The notes under the pieces were generated by a model. The model searched no databases. It saw only the letters and a program-made list of their open reading frames with translations, and was not told the DNA's origin. Below, one piece after another: positions 23,784 through 35,700 of a stretch of 64,000 nucleotides of DNA. Origin of the DNA: Pycnopodia helianthoides. Lineage: Eukaryota; Echinodermata; Asteroidea; Forcipulatida; Asteriidae. The translations under genes were made by a program, and so were the position numbers. Numbering within the stretch: the first letter of the stretch is position 1; each line of letters starts with the position of its first letter. Where the stretch lies: NCBI GenBank assembly GCA_032158295.1, contig CM063249.1, positions 342,501 to 406,500 on the forward strand, read 5' to 3'.

Positions 23784-26700
23784 TCATCGACTGTCACTAA
23801 AATGAAAAGCATCCTCGGAATCACAAGAATTTCCATTGGTCGATTTTCCTCGTCTGGTTTCAAGTATTGCAAAAGAACGCTCGATATCGCCCTCTGAGAC
23901 CTGTGTAAGAGAAAAACATCTGCCGTTTTCTGTTTTGTTCTTGTTTTGTTTTTGTTTTTTAATTGTTGTTAGCTCCAAGACACAAACTTTTACCCTTACC
24001 CTCTAATGTTTTGCCTTGTGACCCTCCACTATCCCTAATAGTACTCTACATTATGGTAATCTATAACTCAATTGTTTGGAGTAGGGTAAGATTTGCAATT
24101 TGGGGCCTGCAGTACCTGATCTTACAAAGTTAGACAACTTCATACAACGGACTTTGGGACTGTTGGAGGAAAACATCATCGAGATTTTTCATTCTATCCA
24201 ATCACAAGACTTGATCAAGTCCGATTTCTTGTGGCTTATAAACTTTTCTGTACATTCTTATTATTTCAAGCAGACATTAAGGTACAGACTCACTGCGTCG
24301 CAGCACATGTTTCAAGGAATATCTGTGATGCCATATGGTGTCACAGAGATGGTAGAGCGGCCAGCACGTTCATCCGGAGGTCGTAGGTTCAAATCCCACT
24401 CTAGTTAACTTTTCTTTGCTCGACCCCAGAATTCATCAACAATATTTTAGAATGACAGTGTTTCGTGCACTTCGAGTACTAGTATCGAGCGGTAAACGAT
24501 GATTTTTGAGTAGCAACCAATACTTGTTGGGTAGCATTTTGCTACACCATGCCAGGGGAATATTTCACTGACATCAACTCAAATCAATATTGAGAAACCA
24601 AATTAAAGAGGGCTAAAAGGTCAAACTTAGTTTTTGCGAACCACCCAGTTTCTAACAGAGAGAATCCTCATCAAAACGGAAAGAAAAATTACCTCACGTT
24701 AAAACGGTGTAAAATCCCACAGCGTTTGATACCCTTCATCAAGTGCATTTTTGTCAAGATCCAAAAGCGTTCGATGACGTTATAATTTCAAAAAGATGTA
24801 TGAACATTTTGGTACAATACTTTGTAGTTCATTCATGAGTGTTGACTTTGAAATTGACCTTTTGACTGGCGCAAAATTTCTCTTTGGAAGGTACAGACCC
24901 ATTTGTTTTTTATTTCCGATGCAAACTTTTGCTCTGACAGAGTATCAAATGGCATTTTACACCATTTGAACATTAAGAGACTTGTAAAACTAGTTCCCCG
25001 ACTTTCATGAGGACTCTATCTATTATTAAATGAGTGCATCACAAAACTGAGTTTGACCTTGGAGCCCCTCTTAAAGGCCCTGTACACTATTGGTAAGATC
25101 GAAAAACACAAATGTTCACAGATTCACACATAACTTACATGATTTAAAGTAAGTAATGGTAGAAAGGGTTGCTTAAAATATTTCTGCCTAAAATGCTATC
25201 GTTCCTGAGAAATGAATAAAACAATAGTTTTTATCGCGCGCGATAAATAAAACTCGATGTTAGAAAAACAGAAAACACATAAGGTCTCTTTTCACTATTT
25301 TCTCGTGATCTCGATGACCAATTGAGCTGAAATTTTCACAGGTTCGTTATTTCATGTATATGGTTAATCACACAAAACATGAACTTTGTTTGCGACTGTT
25401 TTGTCAGCTCTACCAATCCTGTATAATAACTTTAAGGCTTTGTACTTTTGTGAAAACACTAATTAATTTTGACTCACAAATAGCAAATCTACTTGGTTAT
25501 TAATTCTTGGAAACTGGTCCCAGGCCTTTTGTCTGAAGGGAGAAACATGAGTTTTTGACCAATATGACCGGATCGAGGAACCTCCATTACCAGTCAATGC
25601 AAAGTTTTCTGTCTGTCATGGCCTTTATGGTCTTCAAGGTAGCGTCAAAGAATGGTTTTATGATTATTTATAGGCAAAATAATAAAGAAAGATCATTAAA
25701 AGTAACATGTGAAAGTTTCAGCTTACAGTTACTATACTGCAAAAACTGTCACAGCATTTGTACAAGAACGTCAAATCCATTCACGCTAATAGCCAGGTGA
25801 CAGCCAGGTGACAGAGGGTACCAACAGCATCTCTGGCTGCAGCATGAATTATTTCCCAGATTCAAATGTTTTGGGGTAAAAAATTATCCAAGTGACTCCT
25901 TTCTCAAAATAATGTTATTCTATCAACAGCTGCACAACTTCTTACCAAGTAAGTCTTTACGGTAATTAATTTGTGGAGTATTCACCTATCTGTGACCCTA
26001 GGCTTTCATTGCAATTTTTAAGTTTCTCTTCACGTTTGAACAGGTCAATTTAAATGAAGTTTGTACAGGTCCTGCGGTCTAGCGCATCAAACAAGTTCTG
26101 GTCAGGCTAAGTTGTTAGATTGTGTCCATGCCCAAGACACTTAAACCATAAATTGCTTCTCTTAACCCAGGTGTATAAATGGGCACCTGGGAGGGCTGAG
26201 ATGGTATTGTGTTGGATTCACAGGTTGGCGCTTACAAATGCAGCTTGCAGCTGTACGTTCCTCAGGTCAGGAAGTTAAGAAAGTATGTGAATTGGTTTAA
26301 GTTTGCCTGATGAACAGGGATAATGTTGTTAAGCACTTGATCTAGCTACCAGGATAAGTGCACTATACAAGAACCCAGTATTATTTTTATTAACTCATAA
26401 ATAATCCAGTTAGTTTAGCAAGTCCTGTTGGTTGAAAGGTGGTCAAATGACTGGTTTTAAATGGCTGATAAAGACATAGTTGGAGCTGTGAATGCATACT
26501 CATTGCTCACATATCCGCCCACTAGCTTATGCCTTATGCGGGTGCTTATTTACAATCCATACATACTGGTACTCAATGTATATTGTATTAGCACCCACGC
26601 ATCCACATAACTGTTGATCTTCGCATGCAACTTGACCCTTCACAAAACAGAGCATTATAAACTGTGTAAGTGGCATGTGTATTCGAACATTAATACCCTG

Positions 26701-29700
26701 TAAAGTGCGCCAGTTTGTTTCTGTCACATGTCAAAGGTACTATACAGGATTGATAGGGCTGACATAATATCTGTAGACAGTGTTCATGCTTTGTGTGATC
26801 AACCATAAACATGAAATAACACACCTGCGAAAGGGCTTAACCTGTTTGTGTGAATCAAGAGAAAAAAGTGAATAATTATGCATAATTTCTAGCATGTAAA
26901 CACACAGTCATTGATTTTGGTTGTAGCAGCCGTTGCATTTCTTTTTTTAAGTTTTCGGGTACAGTTTTTCTCGAATATGATTTCATTGAGAAGGAATTCT
27001 TTCAGACTAAAATAACGATGATGTTTTTTACACCTTACCAATCCTGTTTAACACTTTAAGCAGTGTACATGGATTTACCAATCCTGTTTAACACCTTTAA
27101 AGCAGTGTACATGGGATTACCAATCCTGTTGAACACCTTTAAAGCAGTGTACATGGGATTACCAATCCTGTTTAACACCTTTAAAGCAGTGTACATGGGA
27201 TTACCAATCCTGTTTAACACCTTTAAAGCAGTGTACATGGGATTACCAATCCTGTTTAACACCTTTAAAGCAGTGTACATGGGATTACCAATCCTGTTTA
27301 ACACCTTTAAAGCAGTGTACATGGGATTACCAATCCTGTTTAACACCTTTAAAGCAGTGTACATGGGATTACCAATCCTGTTGAACACCTTTAAAGCAGT
27401 GTACATGGGATTACCAATCCTGTTTAACACCTTTAAAGCAGTGTACATGGGATTACCAATCCTGTTTAACACCTTTAAAGCAGTGTACATGGGATTACCA
27501 ATCCTGTTTAACACCTTTAAAGCAGTGTACATGGGATTACCAATCCTGTTGAACACCTTTAAAGCAGTGTACATGGGATTACCAATCCTGTTTAACACCT
27601 TTAAAGCAGTGTACATGGGATTACCAATCCTGTTTAACACCTTTAAAGCAGTGTACATGGGATTACCAATCCTGTTTAACACACTTTAAAGCAGTGTACA
27701 TGGGATTACCAATCCTGTTTAACACCTTTAAAGCAGTGTACATGGGATTACCAATCCTGTTTAACACCTTTAAAGCAGTGTACATGGGATTACCAATCCT
27801 GTTATAGCTGACGTTAATTTGCCTTTAAAGCAGTGTACATGGGATTACCAATCCTGTTTAACACCTTTAAAGCAGTGTACATGGGATTACCAATCCTGTT
27901 TAACACCTTTAAAGCAGTGTACATGGGACCAAAAATGGTCCCCAAAATGTTGGAAAACACAAAAGACTTGCACTGCCTATTGAAGATGCATGTAATGGTC
28001 TCATTTTAGAGCTGATGTTTTTGCCTATTGAAGATGCATGTAATGGTCTCATTTTAGAGCTGATGTTTTTGCCTATTGAAGATGCATGTAATGGTCTCAT
28101 TTTAGAGCTGATGTTTTTGCCTATTGAAGATGCATGTAATGGTCTCATTTTAGAGCTGATGTTTTTGCCTATTGAAGATGCATGTAATGGTCTCATTTTA
28201 GAGCTGATGTTTTTGCCTATTGAAGATGCATGTAATGGTCTCATTTTAGAGCTGATGTTTTTGCCTATTGAAGATGCATGTAATGGTCTCATTTTAGAGC
28301 TGATGTTTTTGCCTATTGAAGATGCATGTAATGGTCTCATTTTAGAGCTGATGTTTTTGCCTATTGAAGATGCATGTAATGGTCTCATTTTAGAGCTGAT
28401 GTTTTTGCCTATTGAAGATGCATGTAATGGTCTCATTTTAGAGCTGATGTTTTTGCCTATTGAAGATGCATGTAATGGTCTCATTTTAGAGCTGATGTTT
28501 TTGCCTATTGAAGATGCATGTAATGGTCTCATTTTAGAGCTGATGTTTTTGCCTATTGAAGATGCATGTAATGGTCTCATTTTAGAGCTGATGTTTTTGC
28601 CTATTGAAGATGCATGTAATGGTCTCATTTTAGAGCTGATGTTTTTGCCTATTGAAGATGCATGTAATGGTCTCATTTTAGAGCTGATGTTTTTGCCTAT
28701 TGAAGATGCATGTAATGGTCTCATTTTAGAGCTGATGTTTTTGCCTATTGAAGATGCATGTAATGGTCTCATTTTAGAGCTGATGTTTTTGCCTATTGAA
28801 GATGCATGTAATGGTCTCATTTTAGAGCTGATGTTTTTGCCTATTGAAGATGCATGTAATGGTCTCATTTTAGAGCTGATGTTTTTGCCTATTGAAGATG
28901 CATGTAATGGTCTCATTTTAGAGCTGATGTTTTTGCCTATTGAAGATGCATGTAATGGTCTCATTTTACAGCTGATGTTTTTGCCTATTGAAGATGCATG
29001 TAATGGTCTCATTTTAGAGCTGATGTTTTTGCCTATTGAAGATGCATGTAATGGTCTCATTTTAGAGCTGATGTTTTTGCCTATTGAAGATGCATGTAAT
29101 GGTCTCATTTTAGAGCTGATGTTTTTGCCTATTGAAGATGCATGTAACGGTCTCATTTTAGAGCTGATGTTTTTTGCCTATTGAAGATGCATGTAATGGT
29201 CTCATTTTACAGCTGATGTTTTTGCCTTTGTCTCAAAATCTTCGTAATTTGTTTTTACACAGGAGGGGGGAGAGGGAGTTTGATAGATGTCTTAAACTAA
29301 ATTAAACAAAGTTGAAATTAAATGAATTAAATAGACTTACCAATGTGTGATCATTCAAGAATGTGCTGATGTAGTAGATTGGAATATTTGCCTCTGCCAG
29401 AGGCTCTGATATTTGTGCAACTATTCCAGACTCATCTGTAAACAGAGATCATCAAATCCTTTATCACATCTGCTTTTTGTCAAATAAAACCCTACCGTAC
29501 ACAGGTACAACAGACATCAACACAGTACCCCTACATTCCAGGCTAGTATTTGGTGCTTGAATTTCTTCTGTACAGCTGGTGTTATGTTGAAAGCTCATGG
29601 ACTGTGCACTTGGTCTCCACAGTCGGATGTGATACTTATGTGGACAAAGCCAGTTGGGCAGGAGAGTGCACCCATTGAGATAATTATACAAAGGGTCTTG

Positions 29701-32700
29701 TTGATGTACTAGTGCCTTATTCCTGAAATATTGAAGGAATAAATATTTCCAGGCATGATAATTGGTTCTTGGACAAAAATAGAAATTTGTACTTGTGGTG
29801 TAGGCTTAATTAGTAGACTTTTCAGGCTATTTAATCAAGGGCAAAAATCTGAAATCAGACTAAAAAGGGAAAAATATTATGTCTGAAACAACTATGACAT
29901 CAACACATTTATGAAACAAATCATTTTACTTGTGTGCAATGGTATCCTTTTATCAAACAAACACATGACAATTCGCTGGTTATGCACAAAGATTAAATTT
30001 GGCCTAACTTTTCAACCAGTGTAGTTTTTCGAGACAGACTCTGCTTGAGTCAAAACTTGAGTCCATTGAGGAAGACTCTCTAAGGTCAAAACTTGAGTCC
30101 ATTGAGGAAGACTCTTCTCGGGTCAAAGTGTGAGGCCATTGAGGAAGACTCAGCTTGAGCCAAAATTGAGGCCATTGAGGAAGACTCTTCGCAGGTCAAA
30201 GTGTGAGGCCATTGAGGAGACTCAGCTTGGTCAAAATTTGAGGCCATTGCGGAAGACTCTTCTAAGGTCAAAGCGTGAGGCCATTTAGGAAGACTCAGCT
30301 TGAGTCAAAACTTGAGGCCATTGAGGAAGACTCTTAAGGTCAAAGTGTGAGGCCATTTAGGAAAAAACTCTCCTGGGTCGAAACCTGAGGGCATTTAGGA
30401 AGACTCTTCTAAGGGTCAAACTTGAGGCCATTTAGGAAGACTCACTAGTCAAAACTTGAGGTCATTAAGAAAGACAAGGGTCAAAGTGTGAGGCCATTGA
30501 GGAAGACTCTCCTAGGGTTGAAACTGAGGCCATTTAGGAAGACTCAGCTTGAGTCAAAACTTCAGGCCATTGAGGAAGACTCTCCTAGGGTCAAAACGTG
30601 AGGCCACTTACTTGTTTTGCTTTTATCAAGTAGCAAAATAATAGGTGTCAAAATCATTTTTGTGTACTCTGTTTTTTCACACAACAGAGCGAGACACACA
30701 AAATTAACGCATTGCATGAAACACTACACTTAGCTTTTGTGATCACATACCCCTGCATCGTTCCCCGATTCCCACTCATTCCCCGATTAATTTGACTCAC
30801 CATCCATGACAAGATTGCTTCCTTTTTTCCAATTTCTAACATCGAACTGATGTCAGAATCACCCCCCCTCCCCCCCCCCCTCAACCCCCACCACCGGGCG
30901 CAGTTAGAATTCCTGTAAGTATTTGTATGCGTCATTCCATCCAAGCTTTCGTTCTATATATTTAAGTCCTGAAGGCAGTTATCTAGTCCCATTTCAGTGT
31001 TTGCAATCAGTCTCCTAAGGGGAACTACTCTCAGGTGAGAATAAGGGCACCCAATCTCAACATTCAGCTCATTTCTTGTTGGTAGCATTTCATTACTGAA
31101 TGTCTATGTAACTGCATTCCTTAAATGTTAAAGGTAATATACAGGATTGGTAAGGAGTAAATTCATCCTTTTTTATTTTAGTCTGAAAGCTCAAGAAGTT
31201 CATACTTTTCCATTTTTCTGTGAAATATTTCCCTCTGTAATGAAGTCATGTTCAAGAAAAACTGCATCTGAAAACCTTAAAAAATACAACAGCTGAATTC
31301 GGCTGTTACAACCAAAATCAATGACAATGTGTTTACATGCTGTCTGAAAATTGTGCATGGCTTGTCACCTATTTCTCCAGACTCACACAACGGATTAAGC
31401 CCAAATTTTCACAGGTTTGTTATTTCATGTATATGGATGATCACACAAAACATGAACCATCTCCACGACTATTTTGTAGCTCTACCAATCCTGTATAACA
31501 CCTTTAAAGTGATTTTGACGAGTGTGATTGCTCTACAATCTACTGTTTTGTCCTATCGTATATAAACATTTGGATATTTCATTAATGACAACATAGTCTT
31601 AGCCCAAGATGTCAGTGATCCATATTAGATTGTGCATGGATCTAACTCCTCTTGTGGCATGATTTTACCAACTTGACCAGCTCTCAATATTGTCTTCGGA
31701 ATCCTGTAGCCTGAACATCTGACATCACACCTCAAGGCTTTTGAATAACGCCAGATACCTGCCTGACCCGATGTTGCCAGATGTACCTTTGACCTTGCAT
31801 TAATTTTACGCGGAGATTCGCAGTCAATTCCTATGCACATGTACACATATTACAACAAAACAACATTATATGATGTGCAAACATTATGCACACGCTGCAT
31901 GCAGACGATAGAAAGTGCAAGCTGACAAATTACATCACCTCGGACCAATCATAACACAGATTGGAAAGCTTACGTCACTGCACGTTTATCCAATGAAATC
32001 TTTGTATCCAATGAAATCATTGGGCCTGTAAGACCAGTGCCTGTCTTTACCCTTGCAGATAAGGACAGGGGACCAGTCTAGGAATCCTGCAGCATTGGGT
32101 TAACTTTTTCTTTATTTTCTCCATAGCCTTTCCCAGGGAACCAATCAGCGCGGGATCGCAGAAGCAAACTTACATAAATAATCATAATTATGACAAACCT
32201 GGGTCACATTATAATTTATATAAAATTAAAAATTAACCCAATGCTGCAGGATTCCTAAGATGTTAGTGACAGCTGGTCAAGTTCGTTAAATCACGCCAAA
32301 AAAGGGCGCACTATAATTAATTAACTACGAGCGTACATATACAATCCACTCGATCACTGACGTCTTGGGCATAATGATACTAATTGATAAGATGGCATAC
32401 TTACCAAACCCCAACGGGAGATTTCCAATCTTGATCATCCTCCAGAATTCTTCGGCTCCTGTGCACAAACTCCCACTTGGAAACCTTCATATAGAATCAA
32501 CCAGTCAATCAGAATAATGATAAAAATATGCTAATGAAGCCGATGTTCGATTGGTGATTGAATGGAAACAATTGATAATCAATGACAATGATGCCATTAA
32601 GACTTATTGGAAACATTAAAGATGATAGGTCCAATTTGGGGCCAATTTGACCCATAAACTTAGATTTAAATTTGAAATAGCTATTTTTATAGAGCCAAGA

Positions 32701-35700
32701 AAGTTACATGCTGTAATTGAAGGTATTGAACAAAGCAATTTGCCAACGATAAGTGGTCTTGAGTGGTGATATCCTTATTCAGCTTATTCCGCTAAGTTTA
32801 TCTGGTTCTTTAAAGATTACTTGAAGTTTCTTATAAGACCCTGGTATAATTCTTATAAAATCTTACTAGTTTACATAGAAAATACTTATAAGTTTCTTAT
32901 AAGTTTCTTATAAGTTTCTTATAAGTTTATTATAAGAGTATTTTGTAGGGGTCATTAAGCTGTACTAGGATGGTGCAGAAGCAATGTCACAGGCATAAGA
33001 AATAAAGGTGGGTAATAAGTGGCCACCAGACAAAAATTGATGATGACAACAATGGACGATAAACTTAGGGTCTGCCAAGCAATGCATACATTCATTTTAA
33101 AACCCCGCTACGGTCCCAGAGTACTTCATTATACAGTTTGTGTACGTGTTATTCTTGCAGTATTTTATGACATGCAGTTCATGATTGTGGGATTCCTGCT
33201 GCGTGTGTGGCAAGTGCAGTATGGTAAAACAATTGACAAAGCTAACTGCAAAAAGGCCATGAGTGAGGTCACTTCACAGGTAGTATGTAGGAAACTTCTT
33301 ATTGCATACTCATAAGTTTCAATATTGCGTTTGTCAATTTCATATTGCTTTGTCTTAGTAAAGGCTGACAAACATTGTTGTAGTGCTTTGTTCTGTCCTG
33401 CCCATCGTCTGTCCCTAGGTCAGGGCACAAAAGCAATTGTGCGTTATCCAAACCTAAGTCATCATTTGTATAATTTGCTATTTAAATGAACCTGCATTGT
33501 TGTAATTCAACTTATTGCACACAATGTGTATTTGCTTTTCCAAGGACAGCATTGAAATAAATGCACATGAACTGAAAAAGACAGCAGTACATAGAATAGC
33601 TAAATGTGTCCTTCTCTAGAAGTCTGATGCCCCTCGTCATAGAGGTCGCCCCAACATGTTCTGACATTGGTCTTAGCGGTCCATCACTCTCTAACACTAT
33701 GCTTGATAGAGTCAGATGGAACCAACTGGGCAAGTCATCACGGTAGTGAGTAAACAAATGAATGAATGACATCGAACAAAGCAGCCCAGTTTATAACAGC
33801 CAAATAACATAGATTAAAAAAGAAAAGAGAATACCTTTAAACTTACAATGCTATTGACTCTACATCTACGACTAGAGATATCTTTTTATTGATGATAGAG
33901 AGAGACAAAAACCGCTCGTGACCATCCTGGGGCGGGGGAAGAAAACTGAAAAGAACAAAAAAAAAAAAACACTGTCATTTTCTATTCCATTTTCAATTGA
34001 GAGGCTCAAGACATGCAACTGGACGACAAATTATATATATACAAAAGATTAGGATAGCAGGCGTGGATTCAAGATTTGTACTTTGGAAAGGTAACACAAA
34101 CAAACAAACTGTGAAAAAAGTAATTGGAAATTCATGATGATTATGAGCATGACGCAAGCGGCGATAGGAGTTTCGGTCTAAGCAAGATTAGGGATATATG
34201 TGGTGTGATAGTGCAAGTTTAAAGTAAAACAAAAATTAAAAACATCAAACAAAATTATCCTTAGGGGGAGGGGGTCTGAACCCCTCAAAAACATAGTTGT
34301 TTCTGTTTTGCCAGAACATCAGATTCAAACAGTTTTCCTCAAGGATAACCGCATTTCAGATGGCAATATTTAGCAGAACATTATCACTATGGCATGTCGT
34401 GTCATGGCCGAACGGTCAAGCGCACTGGACTCAAGCTCTGGTGTTTAATTCTGACCAGCAGAGGTGTGGGTTCAAGTCCCGGTCTGGACACTTGTGTCCT
34501 GAAGCGTGACACTTAACCATGACTTCATACCTCTTTGAATAGAACATGAGTTTTAGGAGTGTTGACATAAGGTGACAGAGTTGTTCAGGCTGGAGGCATG
34601 TCACCAGGAAGCGATTATCCGGACTTTGGAAGGAATGTACGATTGGTCTTGGAGAGTCTGCTGGGGAAAAAAATAAAATAAAAAAATAACAATCCAATCT
34701 GCTTCTTATTTCACAACTTGTAATAACTTGTGAGCCTATGAGTTGCATCTAGTAGGGATGAGTGGGGGTGAGGGGTGGTGGAGGTAAGGGGTGGTGTGTT
34801 AAGGAGGGGTCTTCCACCACCCCTTGGGATACTAATTTTCCTTTTTTCAAGTAAAATTCTTTCAGGAAAGGTCGGCCCTTCCCGGAAAATCTTTCAGGCA
34901 AAATAAGCCCCTCAAAAAAATAAAAAATAACTAAACACTAAAAAAACATATGAAGGTGGAATGGAACAGTCCAGAGTTTAATGAAGGATACTTTACTCCA
35001 CCGATTCTGCCAACGTGGGGCATGGCATGCTGATCAGAGCTTGACAATACCCACTGTGTGAGCTACATTTTACAAAGCACAAGCATTAATCTTAAGATGA
35101 GTTGTCAATGTTGCCATAGGGATTTTGTATTGTGACATCACAGTTAAGATTGATGCACATCTTAAGATCAATCTCAACTCTTTCTGAAACTGATCCTGGC
35201 TAACCCTTCCTCCCTGGGCCTTTTTGCCTCTTGGTGACCTCAAGTCTCAAAATATCCTCCTCTCCTATGTAACTCCACACCAAATTGTTTGGACTTGGAT
35301 AAGATTGGAGTGCCTGACCCAATAAGCACTTGTTATTTGGGCCTACAGCCCCCAGTCCTTCCGAATACTTCACTCATGTGCTGTCAGTGAACGGCTGTTT
35401 CACCACATAAAGAAAGTTTGTGCGCACAAACAAGACGGTAATCTTTGGATTGGACATCCATCAGTCATCTTATATCTCAACTTTTCTAGGAAATGACATC
35501 ATGTCTCACTTTCAGATTGCTAATAGACCGATCCATTAAGCTCCACCCTCTTAACATATTGACCAATCACAGCATTGGCTTCATCACCACTGCACACGTG
35601 GGCAGCACCTAGGCAACTCTCCAATGCCACACTCACTACATGAACATGCGCGCTGTATATACGCGCGCGCATTTTTACTTTTGTAATTTCCCTTGTGGTT

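Noticed and set aside
27056..29184. Four long repetitive ORFs (208 to 415 codons) on both strands
   Set aside because: They follow from 42- and 48-bp stop-free units within a CASTOR intron; no start context, splice link or codon bias.
33512..33772. Minus ORF (86 codons) as CASTOR exon 6
   Set aside because: No similarity to CASTOR; the exon at 33847-33945 fits both similarity and phase.
34297..34509. Plus ORF of 70 codons
   Set aside because: Runs through a tRNA-Leu-like SINE antisense to CASTOR.
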